Assembly: GCA_963848335.1 (NCBI GenBank)
Contig: CAWKDD010000006.1
Span: forward strand, 124,001 to 188,000
Reading direction: 5' to 3'
DNA from: Chersky-840 sp963848335
GTDB taxonomy: Bacteria; Actinomycetota; Acidimicrobiia; Acidimicrobiales; UBA8190
DNA length: 64,000 bases
Numbering within the stretch: the first letter of the stretch is position 1; every line of letters starts with the position of its first letter. The translations under genes were made by a program, and so were the position numbers. The notes below the pieces were generated by a model that was not told where the DNA came from, did not search any database, and was given only the letters and a program-made list of their open reading frames with translations. Below are positions 42,851 to 51,092 of this stretch, piece after piece.

Positions 42851-44173
42851 ATGCCGAGCTACGGACCTGAGGTCCTGGGGCCCCCGCCCCGGGACCCGGC
42901 GCAGAAGTACTGGGACCCCGAGGTCCAGACCATGGACCGCGACAAGATGCGGGCGTTGCAGAACGAGCGCCTGGCCACGCTCATGCGCAAGGTCTTCGAC
43001 ACCCCCGTCCCGCTCTTCAAGGACAAGCTCGTGGCGGCCGGCATCGGGGCGCCCGAGGACGTGAAGACCGTCGAGGATCTGCGCCACGTGCCGCTCACCA
43101 TGAAGCAGGACCTGCGAGACTCCGAGGCCGCCCACCCGCCCTTCGGCCAGTACCGCTTCACCGACCCGCGGGCTGCGGTGCGCGTGGGGACGTCGACGGG
43201 GACCACCGGCATCCCCACCATCTCGCTGTGGACCAGGCGCGACATCTGGATCGAGTACGAATCCTCGGCCCGCACGTGGTGGCGCTACGGGTACCGGCCC
43301 GGGATGATCGCCACCCACGCGCACCCCGCCTACCTCTACGGCGGCGGTCCCATGCTTTCGGGGTCCTACGAGTACTTCGGGATGCTCAACATCTGGGTGC
43401 CCCCGCCCGACACCGACGAGCTGGCCGAACAGGGCCTGCGCTTCTGGACGCGGGTCACGCCCGACATCCCCTTCATGGGGTTCTCCACGGGCCGGTTCTT
43501 CGAGGTCGCCGCCAAGCTCGGGATCGATCCCAAAGACGCCGGGCTCGAGTTCAAGGGGATGCCGGGGTTCGGCATGGGCAAGGGCATGCCCCTCATGACC
43601 GCGGGGGCCGAGTGCTACGCGTACGTGGGCGGGGCCTGCGGCCAGCTCCCGGGCGCGCACATCAACGAGGACTGGGGCATCGTCCAGGCCGTCGACCCCG
43701 CCACCGGGGAGGAGGTCCCCGACGGGGAGTGGGGCGACCTCGTCGTCACCACGCTCGACCGGGACAACGGACTGCTGCGCTACGACCTCGAAGAGGCGTG
43801 CGCCATCCTGCGCGAGCCGTGCCCGTGCGGCGAGACCAGCATCCGGGGCTTGTGGGGTGGGCGGTTCAAGGACCTCATCGCCGTGCAGGGCAAGCGCTTC
43901 CAGGCCAACGAGGTGGAGTCCGCCCTGCGCGGTGTTGCGGACGTGTCCGAGCCCACACTCGAATGGCAGATGGTCAAGCCCACCGACGAGCACGCCCCCC
44001 TGAAGGTTCGGGTGGAGCGGGGCACAGGGGCTTCCGCCGACGACAGCGCCGTGGCGACCAGGTGCGCGGCGGCGCTGCACGAGAGGCTCGGGATCGACGC
44101 GGCCGTCGAGGTGCTGGCCCGCGAGACCATCCCCCGCTCGGGCTACAAGGCCGCCCGGGTCGTCGACGAGTGA
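42851..44173 (+). CDS. Phenylacetate-CoA ligase-like (PaaK family) adenylate-forming enzyme
   Basis: 440 residues, ATG 42851 after GGGAGGGACC. The PaaK-type opening has QNERLATLMRKVFDTPVPLF and LTMKQDLRDSE; the ATP loop is VRVGTSTGTTGIPTISLWTR. C-terminal hinge LWGGRFKDLIAVQGKRFQAN, and IPRSGYKAARVVDE holds the late Lys. The gap between motifs contains HINEDWGIVQAVDPATGEE. It activates an aromatic or cyclic carboxylic acid; whether the substrate is phenylacetate is doubtful, as no other paa genes are near. Confidence 0.88.
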   Translation: MPSYGPEVLGPPPRDPAQKYWDPEVQTMDRDKMRALQNERLATLMRKVFDTPVPLFKDKLVAAGIGAPEDVKTVEDLRHVPLTMKQDLRDSEAAHPPFGQYRFTDPRAAVRVGTSTGTTGIPTISLWTRRDIWIEYESSARTWWRYGYRPGMIATHAHPAYLYGGGPMLSGSYEYFGMLNIWVPPPDTDELAEQGLRFWTRVTPDIPFMGFSTGRFFEVAAKLGIDPKDAGLEFKGMPGFGMGKGMPLMTAGAECYAYVGGACGQLPGAHINEDWGIVQAVDPATGEEVPDGEWGDLVVTTLDRDNGLLRYDLEEACAILREPCPCGETSIRGLWGGRFKDLIAVQGKRFQANEVESALRGVADVSEPTLEWQMVKPTDEHAPLKVRVERGTGASADDSAVATRCAAALHERLGIDAAVEVLARETIPRSGYKAARVVDE

Positions 44174-44242
44174 TCGTCCCGACGGGGCGACGAGTGATCG
44201 TCCCGACGGGGCGACGAGTGATCGTCCCGAGGGGCGGCGAAG
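44171..44242 (+). repeat. 24-bp tandem repeat (3 copies) starting at the PaaK-like stop codon
   Basis: Units 44171-44194, 44195-44218 and 44219-44242 begin TGATCGTCCCGA. The first TGA is the gene's stop; the 24-bp period repeats it in frame. The last unit runs into the next gene's AAGGAG. Confidence 0.8.
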
Positions 44243-44249
44243 GAGACGC

Positions 44250-45782
44250 ATGAAAGACAGCCTCCACGACCTCACCCTGGCCGACGTCCTGCGGGCCCAT
44301 GCCCGCACGCGGTCGCAGTCGCTGGGGGCGGTGTGCGACGCGCACCGGCTCACCTTCGACGCCCTCGACACCCGGGTGAACCGTCTGGCCAACGCGCTGG
44401 CATCGGCAGGGGTAGGTCCCGGCGACCGGCTGCTGTGGCTGGGCCAGAACTGTCACCGCCTGCTCGAGGGTCTGCTGGCCGCGGCCAAGCTGGGAGCGGT
44501 GTTCTGCCCCGCCAACTGGCGCCAGAGTGCGGCGGAGTTCGCCTTCGTGATCGGCGACAGCGACCCGGCGGTGGTGTTCTTCCAGGAGGCCGAGATCGGC
44601 GACACCCTGCGCCAGGCCCGCCACGACAGCGCGTCCAAGGCCCTGTGGATCGGCCACGACGTCGAGGGTGACGGCGGGTACGAGGCCTTCCTGGCCCAGG
44701 GGTCGGACCACGATCCCGCCGCCGACGACGACGAAGGTGCCGCCGTGCTCATGATGTACACCGCGGCGTTCACCGGGAGCCCCAACGGCGCCCTGCTGTC
44801 GAACCGGGCCCTCGTGCTCCAGGGATCCCTGATCGCCCAGATCCAGGGGGTGGGCGCCGACTACGTGTACCTCAACTGCGGGCCGCTGTTCCACGTGGCC
44901 ACGTTCATGACGACGCTGGCGACCTTCCTCGTGGGCGGCACCAACGTGTTCACCCCCCGCGTCGACGCCGAGGAGCTGTGCCGGCTGATCGCCGAGGAGC
45001 ACTGCACGGGTGCGTTCATCATGCCGCCCACGATGGACCAGATCGTCGAGCTCAACGCGGACGGCCGTTTCGACCTGAAGACCCTGCGCGGCTTCGCGGG
45101 CAAGCCCGAGTGGACGGCGATGATCACCGTGGACGACAGCCCCTGGGGCCGACGCCCCGCCGGCTACGGCCAGACCGAGGTCATGGGTCTGGCCACGTTC
45201 AACGCGCTGCAGCCCAGCATCGGCTCGAGCGGGAGGCCCGTACCCTTCGTGCGCATCGCCACCCTCGACCCCGACGGCACCGAGCTCGCCCCCGGGGAGA
45301 CCGGGGAGATCGCGGTGCGGGGGCCGACGGTGATGAACGGGTACTTCAACCGGCCCGAGCTCAACCAACAGCGCCAGGCGGGGGGATGGCACCACACCAA
45401 CGACCTCGGCCGTGTCGAGGCCGACGGCTCCCTCACCTTCATCGGCCCCAAGACGCGCCTCATCAAGTCGGCGGCCGAGAACATCTACCCGACCGAGGTC
45501 GAGGGGTGCCTCAAGACGCACCCCGCCGTGGCCGACGCGGCGGTGATCGGCGTCCCCGACCGCACCTGGGGGCAGAACGTCACGGCCGTGGTCGTGCTGC
45601 GCGAGGGGTCGGTGGCCGAGGCGGACGAGATCATCGAGCACTGCCGGGAGCGGATCGCCTCGTACAAGAAGCCCAAGCGTGTCGAATTCACCGACGCGCT
45701 GCCCCGCAACGGCTGGGCCGTCGACTACGACGCGCTCGACGCCGCCTACGGCGGAGGGGGATACCCCGGCGCCGGGCATTGA
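44250..45782 (+). CDS. AMP-dependent acyl-CoA synthetase
   Basis: 510 residues from ATG 44250. VLMMYTAAFTGSPNGALLSN is a divergent ATP loop (the usual TSGTTG is TAAFTG), YGQTEVMGLATFN is the A5 motif, WHHTNDLGRVEADGSLTFIG A7, TRLIKSAAENIYPTEVEGCL A8. The usual C-terminal PxxxxGKxxR Lys motif is not obvious: LPRNGWAVDYDALDAAYGG has no Lys. The thioesterification or adenylation Lys may be missing, so activity needs proof. Same strand as the PaaK-like gene. Confidence 0.88.
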   Translation: MKDSLHDLTLADVLRAHARTRSQSLGAVCDAHRLTFDALDTRVNRLANALASAGVGPGDRLLWLGQNCHRLLEGLLAAAKLGAVFCPANWRQSAAEFAFVIGDSDPAVVFFQEAEIGDTLRQARHDSASKALWIGHDVEGDGGYEAFLAQGSDHDPAADDDEGAAVLMMYTAAFTGSPNGALLSNRALVLQGSLIAQIQGVGADYVYLNCGPLFHVATFMTTLATFLVGGTNVFTPRVDAEELCRLIAEEHCTGAFIMPPTMDQIVELNADGRFDLKTLRGFAGKPEWTAMITVDDSPWGRRPAGYGQTEVMGLATFNALQPSIGSSGRPVPFVRIATLDPDGTELAPGETGEIAVRGPTVMNGYFNRPELNQQRQAGGWHHTNDLGRVEADGSLTFIGPKTRLIKSAAENIYPTEVEGCLKTHPAVADAAVIGVPDRTWGQNVTAVVVLREGSVAEADEIIEHCRERIASYKKPKRVEFTDALPRNGWAVDYDALDAAYGGGGYPGAGH

Positions 45783-45811
45783 CACCACGGAGCGCTGACA
45801 CCACGGAGCGC
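45780..45811 (+). repeat. 16-bp tandem repeat starting at the synthetase stop codon
   Basis: TGACACCACGGAGCGC at 45780-45795 and 45796-45811, with a third TGACGCGCC start. The first TGA is the stop. It fills the gap between convergent genes. Confidence 0.75.
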
Positions 45812-45832
45812 TGACGCGCCGGACGACCCGGC

Positions 45833-46960
45833 TCAGAGCCCGAGAAGGTGCGACAGCTGTTCGAGGTGCTCGGGCCCGGTGCCGAAGAGCGCCGCTCCCG
45901 CCTTGGCCCGTTTCACGTACAGGTGCATGTCGTGCTCCCAGGTGTAGCCGATGCCTCCCAGGCACTGGATGCCCTCCTGGGTGAGCAGCTTCTGGCAGTC
46001 ACCCGCCGCGGCCTTGGCCATGGCGACGGCCACGTCGCGGCGCTCGTCGGCCTCGGCGATGGTCGCCGCCGCGAAGTAGGCGGTGGCGCGCGCCGACTCC
46101 ACCGAGACGTACATGTTGGCCAGCTTGTGCTTGATGGCCTGGAACGACCCCACCTTCACCCCGAACTGCTCGCGCTCTTGGACATAGGCGTGGACGATGT
46201 CGAAGATGGCCTGGCACGTCCCCACCATCTCGGTGGCCAACGCCACGGTGGCCTGCTGGACCACGTCGCGCAGGACCGGGGCCGCCGAGCCTGGCACGCC
46301 GAGCACGCGCTCGGGGCCCACGCGCACCGAGTCGACAACGACGGTCACGTAGCTCCGGCTGGCGTCGAGGCCCGTCATGGGCTCGGTGTCGATCGAGGCC
46401 CGGGGTACGACGAACAGGCCGATGCCCTCCTCGCCGGCGCTGCCGGGCAGGCGGGCGGCGACCACGACCTCCTCGGCCACATCGGCGTCGAAGACGAAGT
46501 GCTTCTGTCCCTGGAGCACGAAGCCGTCGCCGTCGGGGGTGGCGGTGGTCTCGATGCCGGCCGCGTCGTAGCGTCCCGAGGCCTCGGACACCGCCAGCGT
46601 GCCCACCATGCCCTCGCCGGCCACGGCCCCGAGGAAGCGGCCCCGTTGCTCGGGGCTCCCCGCGCCCGCCACGGCCGGCGCGAATTGGGTGGCGGTGGCC
46701 AGGAACGGCGCCGGGCACAGCACCCGGCCGAGCTGCTCGCACACCACGGCCAGCTCGACGAAGCCGAGCCCCAGGCCGCCGTCGGGCTCGGGGACGGCCA
46801 GCGCGGGCCAGTCGAGCTCGGTCATCCGGCCCCACAGGTCCTCGGCGTGCTTGTGCTGCTCGACGACGCTGCGCACCAGCGAGATGGGGCACTCGCGCTC
46901 GAGCACGGCGCGCACCGACTCCTGCAGCGCCTGCTGGTCCTCGGAGAGTTCGAGCTCCAC
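45833..46960 (-). CDS. Acyl-CoA dehydrogenase, ChsE1-like subunit type
   Basis: 375 residues, GTG 46960 (MELELSEDQQALQESVRAVL). The C-terminal region carries QCLGGIGYTWEHDMHLYVKR, as in the gene at 13688, and the middle domain has RSYVTVVVDSVRVGPERVLG and GSFQAIKHKLANMYVSVESA. This subfamily usually pairs with a catalytic ACAD in an alpha2beta2 enzyme; the candidate partner is at 41629. It starts three bases after the stop of the NDP-forming ligase. Confidence 0.9.
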   Translation of the reverse strand: MELELSEDQQALQESVRAVLERECPISLVRSVVEQHKHAEDLWGRMTELDWPALAVPEPDGGLGLGFVELAVVCEQLGRVLCPAPFLATATQFAPAVAGAGSPEQRGRFLGAVAGEGMVGTLAVSEASGRYDAAGIETTATPDGDGFVLQGQKHFVFDADVAEEVVVAARLPGSAGEEGIGLFVVPRASIDTEPMTGLDASRSYVTVVVDSVRVGPERVLGVPGSAAPVLRDVVQQATVALATEMVGTCQAIFDIVHAYVQEREQFGVKVGSFQAIKHKLANMYVSVESARATAYFAAATIAEADERRDVAVAMAKAAAGDCQKLLTQEGIQCLGGIGYTWEHDMHLYVKRAKAGAALFGTGPEHLEQLSHLLGL

Positions 46961-46963
46961 GGT

Positions 46964-49087
46964 CTAACCCGCCGTGACCACGAGGGAGTCGACGGCCACC
47001 GCGCCCTTGGGCCGCACCACCACCGGGTTGAGGTCGAGCTCCACCAGCCGGTCACCGCACGCCGCGGCCAGGCGGGCCACGCCCAGCATCACGTCGACGA
47101 GGGCCTTCACGTCGCCGCGGGCGCGGCCGCGCGCCCCGGACAGCAAGGGGAAGCCGCGCAGGCTCTCGACCATGTCCTGGGCGTCGCGGCGGTCGATGGG
47201 CAGCGGCCGCACCGCCACGTCCTCGAGGATCTCGGCGAAGACCCCGCCCGTGCCCACCAGCACGGCGGGACCGAACACCGGATCGCGGGTGACGCCCACG
47301 ATCATCTCGGTGCCCCCCTGGACCTGCTCCTGGATCTGCACCCCCTCGATGCGCGCCCCGCGCTTGGCCCGGGTGGCCCGGTCCACGAGCTCGCCGTACA
47401 CGGCCTTGGCGTCGGTCGCCGACGCCACCGACAGGCGCACCAGCCCGGCGTCGGACTTGTGGGGGAAGTCGGGCGAGGCGATCTTCATCACCACCGGGAA
47501 GCCGATACGGCCGGCGATGCGGGCCGCCTCGGCGGCGGAATGGGCCAGGCCCTCCCCGGCCAGGGGGATCCCGAAGGACTCGAGCAGGCGCCGCGACGCG
47601 TCGGCACCGAGGGGGGCGGGGCTCGTGCCGCCGGCGTCGGTGAGTGCGTCCGCCGCCTCCTTGGGGAGGCGGCGGGGCGTGGGCTTGCGGGAGCGGAACG
47701 ACGCTGCCGCCTGCTGGTACCGGGCGAAGGCGTGCAGCGCCGCGAAGCAGTTGCGGAAGGAGCGGAACAGGGGGACGCCCGCGTCCACCAGCGTCTTGAA
47801 GCCCTGCTCGTCGGTCTTGAAGGAGTTCCACGTCACCACGATGGGCTTCGCCACCTCGTCGATGAAGGCGGCGATGTCCTCGGCGAATCGGTCGGTGAGC
47901 CGTCCCAGCGCTCCGGTGAGGCCGATCACCACGACGTCGATGTCGGGATCGGCGGCCACCAGATCGAAGACGCGCCTTCTGTCCTCGACGGGGGCGGACA
48001 CGAGGAACTGGGCGCCGTTGTCCACGGGGTTGGCCACGGTGAGGTAGTCGGGGATCATCTCGCGCAATCCCGCCTGCGTGCGCGCCGACAGGGTGGGCAC
48101 GGGCACGCCGCTGGACTCGGCGACCTCGGCCATGAGGGTTCCCGACCCTCCCGAGATGGAGTACAGACAGCACCGGCCCCCGGTGCCCGCCGGCAGCTTG
48201 GCGAACAGCGCGGCCGTCTCGAGCAGCTCGTCGAGGTCGCGCACCCGCACCACCCCGTACTGCGCGAAAAGGCCCTCGACCACGGCGTCGGACCCCGCCA
48301 GGTGACCCGTGTGCGAGCTCGCCATGCGCGTCCCGGCCTCGGTGCTCCCCATCTTGAGCGCCACCACCGGCTTGCCCTGGGCGTTGGCGGCTTCGAGGGC
48401 GCGCCGCAGCTTGGCGGGGTCCTTGAACCCCTCGAAGTACCCGGCGATCACCGAGGTCTCGTCGTCGTAGGCGAAGTACTCGATGAAGTCGGCGGCCTCG
48501 AGGTCGAGCTCGTTGCCCGTCGGCACCCAGCGGCTGAAGGCCACCCCGAATTCCGTCCCCTGCACCAGCGGGCGCCCCTGGTGACCGCTCTGGGTCACGA
48601 GCCCGATGCGGCCGCCGCGCCTGGTGGGTGGCTCGGGGAGCACCTCGAAGGCGTTGGTGTTGGTGTTGGGACCGAAGACGCGAATGCCGTAGCGGCGCGC
48701 CATCTCGCCCACCTCGCGCTCGAGGGCGGCCCCGGCCTCGCCCACCTCGCTGAAGCCGGCGGTGAAGATGAGGACGTAGGGGACGCCGTGCTTGCCGCAC
48801 TCCTCCACCGTCCTCGCCACCAGCCGTGTCCCCACGTTCACCACCGCCAGGGTGATCTCGGCGGGGATGTCGGTGACGTGCTCGTAGACGGGGATGTCGC
48901 CGATGCTGCCGCCCTTGGCGTTGACCAGGTACCAGCGATCTCCCCACCGCTCACCGTACGAGGCGCGCAGGCGCTCGGGCTTGGCGTTGCGGTTCACCGA
49001 GCCGACCAGCGCCACCGCCTTGGGATGGAAGAACTCCTCGAGGTCGGTCCGCCTCTGGGGAGTGGCGGGGGCCTTCTTGGCGGTCAC
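46964..49087 (-). CDS. NDP-forming acyl-CoA synthetase (acetate-CoA ligase-type), fused subunits
   Basis: 707 residues. A CoA-binding Rossmann domain (VALVGSVNRNAKPERL), a CoA-ligase domain with RYGIRVFGPNTNTNAF and the phospho-His loop RMASSHTGHLAGSDA (His259), then an ATP-grasp domain from about residue 480 (VVMKIASPDFPHKSDAGLV, EGVQIQEQVQGGTEMIVG, ILEDVAVRPLPIDRRDAQ). It uses ATP or GTP through phospho-His to make acyl-CoA, a mechanism distinct from the AMP-forming ligases nearby. GTG 49087 is one base from the upstream stop. Confidence 0.9.
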   Translation of the reverse strand: MTAKKAPATPQRRTDLEEFFHPKAVALVGSVNRNAKPERLRASYGERWGDRWYLVNAKGGSIGDIPVYEHVTDIPAEITLAVVNVGTRLVARTVEECGKHGVPYVLIFTAGFSEVGEAGAALEREVGEMARRYGIRVFGPNTNTNAFEVLPEPPTRRGGRIGLVTQSGHQGRPLVQGTEFGVAFSRWVPTGNELDLEAADFIEYFAYDDETSVIAGYFEGFKDPAKLRRALEAANAQGKPVVALKMGSTEAGTRMASSHTGHLAGSDAVVEGLFAQYGVVRVRDLDELLETAALFAKLPAGTGGRCCLYSISGGSGTLMAEVAESSGVPVPTLSARTQAGLREMIPDYLTVANPVDNGAQFLVSAPVEDRRRVFDLVAADPDIDVVVIGLTGALGRLTDRFAEDIAAFIDEVAKPIVVTWNSFKTDEQGFKTLVDAGVPLFRSFRNCFAALHAFARYQQAAASFRSRKPTPRRLPKEAADALTDAGGTSPAPLGADASRRLLESFGIPLAGEGLAHSAAEAARIAGRIGFPVVMKIASPDFPHKSDAGLVRLSVASATDAKAVYGELVDRATRAKRGARIEGVQIQEQVQGGTEMIVGVTRDPVFGPAVLVGTGGVFAEILEDVAVRPLPIDRRDAQDMVESLRGFPLLSGARGRARGDVKALVDVMLGVARLAAACGDRLVELDLNPVVVRPKGAVAVDSLVVTAG

Positions 49088-49088
49088 C

Positions 49089-49922
49089 TCAGCCGGCCGG
49101 GGTCTCGCCCATGAGCACCGAGAAGTCCAGCCGGGACGTGAGCATGCCGGCGGAGAAGCCGCCGTCGGCGTAGACGTTGGTGCCGGTGATGTAGCTCGCC
49201 GCGTCGCTGTTGAGGAACACCACCAGATGGCCCTGCTCCTCGGGCGTCGAATTGCGCCCGCCCAGGGGCTTGGGGAACCGGTCCATGAAGTCCTTGCCCA
49301 TGTACTGCTCGAACGACGGCATCATCGGGGTCTGGGTCGGCCCCGGGCTCGTGCAGTTCACGCGGATCCCCCGGGGGGCGAGGTCGAGGGCGGCGTGCAG
49401 GGTCCAGATGATGATGGCCTGCTTGGAGAGCAGATACCCCTCGCCCACGGCCCCGGGGTGCTCCTCGCACCAGGCCCGGCCCTCGGCGTACCCGGAGGTG
49501 GCCAGGAGCGGCGCCACCTGCTCCATGACGTTCTCCCACCCGAAGGCGCCCGCCGAGGAGATGGTGACCACGGCCGAGCCCGGCGCCATGTGCTTCGTGG
49601 CCAGCCCGGTGAGATGGCGCGCCGCGATGAAGTTCACGAGCATGACGTCGAGGCCCGTGAACGGTGGCCCGGGCAGCCCCGCACAATTGAACAGCGCGTC
49701 GAGGGGGCCGCCCAGCTCCGCCACCGCCGCCTCGATGGCAGCCGGGTCGCGCAGGTCGACCTGGCGGTAGCTGGCCACCTCCGAGGAGGGCTCCTTCATG
49801 TCGAACACGTGGACCTCGGCGCCGAGCTCGATCAGGTCCCGCACCGCGGCGGCCCCCATGCCGGCTCCGCCGCCGCCGCTGACGAGCACCCGCTTGCCCT
49901 CGTAGCTCCACACGCCGGCCAT
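49089..49922 (-). CDS. Short-chain dehydrogenase/reductase
   Basis: 277 residues. Glycine motif RVLVSGGGGAGMGAAAVRDL is unusual (GGGGAGMG in place of TGxxxGIG); Asp in RQVDLRD, NAG-type FNCAGLPG, Ser in VVTISSAGAFGW, and the YLLSKQAIIIWTLH Tyr-Lys pair is complete. Resembles 3-alpha-hydroxysteroid dehydrogenase/carbonyl reductase-type SDRs, which have the same shortened layout. Second of two SDR genes in one minus-strand operon. Confidence 0.88.
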   Translation of the reverse strand: MAGVWSYEGKRVLVSGGGGAGMGAAAVRDLIELGAEVHVFDMKEPSSEVASYRQVDLRDPAAIEAAVAELGGPLDALFNCAGLPGPPFTGLDVMLVNFIAARHLTGLATKHMAPGSAVVTISSAGAFGWENVMEQVAPLLATSGYAEGRAWCEEHPGAVGEGYLLSKQAIIIWTLHAALDLAPRGIRVNCTSPGPTQTPMMPSFEQYMGKDFMDRFPKPLGGRNSTPEEQGHLVVFLNSDAASYITGTNVYADGGFSAGMLTSRLDFSVLMGETPAG

Positions 49923-50056
49923 CTCCGTCCTCCCCGTCGTCCGTTGCCGCCCGGTCCGGGCGGGCTCCGTGGCCCGTCGCCGGGCGTCTCAGTCTGCCGC
50001 GCCGAGCTGCGGGCGGTCTGGTTCGGCCCGCGGCGCGGGCGTGCCGTGCGGCGCCC

Positions 50057-50986
50057 TCAGCCGCCCATCTGCAGGCCCGCGGCGCGCGATCGGAACACCT
50101 GGGCGTTGACGGCGGGGCCGATGTCCTCGGGCTCCCAGCGCGCCGGCTTGCCTTTGGGCTCCACCGTGACACCGAGCGTCCACGGCACGTAGTGCGTGAT
50201 GCGGTGGCCCACGGCGCGAAACACCTGCCCGGTCACGTGCAGGGCATCGTCGGACGCCAGCCACGCCACCATGGGCGCCGAGTTGGCCGGGTTCATGGGG
50301 TCGTACTCGGTACCCTCGTCGAGCTGGTCGGGCTCGCGCACCTCGGCGTCCTTGCGCAAGGTGGCGGTGATGCGCGTCATCCCCCCGGGGGCCACGGCGT
50401 TGGCCCGCACCCCGTAGCGGGAGAGCTCCAGGCTCGAGATCACCGTGAGGGCGGCGATGCCGGCCTTGGCGGCACCGTAGTTGGCCTGGCCCACGTTCCC
50501 CTGCAGGCCGGCGGAGGACACCGTGTTGACGATGGCGGCGCGGGGCTGGCGACCGGCCTTGGACTCCTCGCGCCAGTACACCGCGGCGTGGTGCGTGGTG
50601 GCGAAGGTGCCCTTCAGGTGCACGCGCACCACGGCGTCGAAGTCGCCCTCGGACATGGAGAAGAGCATGGCGTCGCGCACGATCCCGGCGTTGTTGACGA
50701 GCACGTCGAGCCGCCCGAAGGCGTCGACCGCCTGGCGCACCAGGTTGGCCGCCCCGTCCCAGTCCGCCACGTCGTCGTAGTTGGCGGCGGCGTCGCCGCC
50801 CTTGGCACGGATGATGTCGGCGACCTCCTCGGCGGCGCGCTTGTCGACGCCTTCGCCGTGGACGGACCCGCCCACGTCGTTGACCACGACCTTGGCCCCC
50901 TGGCGGGCCAGCTCGAGCGCCTCACCCCGGCCGATGCCGTGCCCCGCTCCGGTGACGACCGCCACCTTGCCCTCGAGCAGTCCCAT
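50057..50986 (-). CDS. Short-chain dehydrogenase, 17beta-HSD4/hydroxyacyl-CoA type
   Basis: 309 residues. TGAGHGIGRGEALELARQGA, VVVNDVGGSVHGEGVDKRAA, NNAGIVRDAMLFSMSEGDFD, SSAGLQGNVGQANYGAAKAG are the pattern of peroxisomal multifunctional (17beta-HSD4) and mycobacterial SDRs that oxidise (3R)- or ring hydroxyacyl-CoA. The C-terminal extension (HYVPWTLGVTVEPKGKPARW) is conserved in actinobacterial steroid-cluster homologues. ATG 50986 has GGGAGAACACC upstream. First gene of the minus-strand SDR-SDR-ligase-ACAD group; the 134-base gap to the next SDR holds a G+C hairpin only. Confidence 0.9.
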   Translation of the reverse strand: MGLLEGKVAVVTGAGHGIGRGEALELARQGAKVVVNDVGGSVHGEGVDKRAAEEVADIIRAKGGDAAANYDDVADWDGAANLVRQAVDAFGRLDVLVNNAGIVRDAMLFSMSEGDFDAVVRVHLKGTFATTHHAAVYWREESKAGRQPRAAIVNTVSSAGLQGNVGQANYGAAKAGIAALTVISSLELSRYGVRANAVAPGGMTRITATLRKDAEVREPDQLDEGTEYDPMNPANSAPMVAWLASDDALHVTGQVFRAVGHRITHYVPWTLGVTVEPKGKPARWEPEDIGPAVNAQVFRSRAAGLQMGG

Positions 50987-51053
50987 GGTGTGTTCTCCCT
51001 TTCGCTCGGCAGCCGCGTGCCATCACGCGCGCCGTTGCCCGTCGGTGTCACGG

Positions 51054-51074
51054 GCGACCCGTTTCCCGGGTCGC
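51054..51074. terminator. Hairpin downstream of the amidohydrolase at 51093
   Basis: GCGACCCG / CGGGTCGC with loop TTTCC, 19 bases after the stop on the minus strand. No T-run follows. Confidence 0.5.
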
Positions 51075-51092
51075 GCCCTCGTTCTGGCCGGC

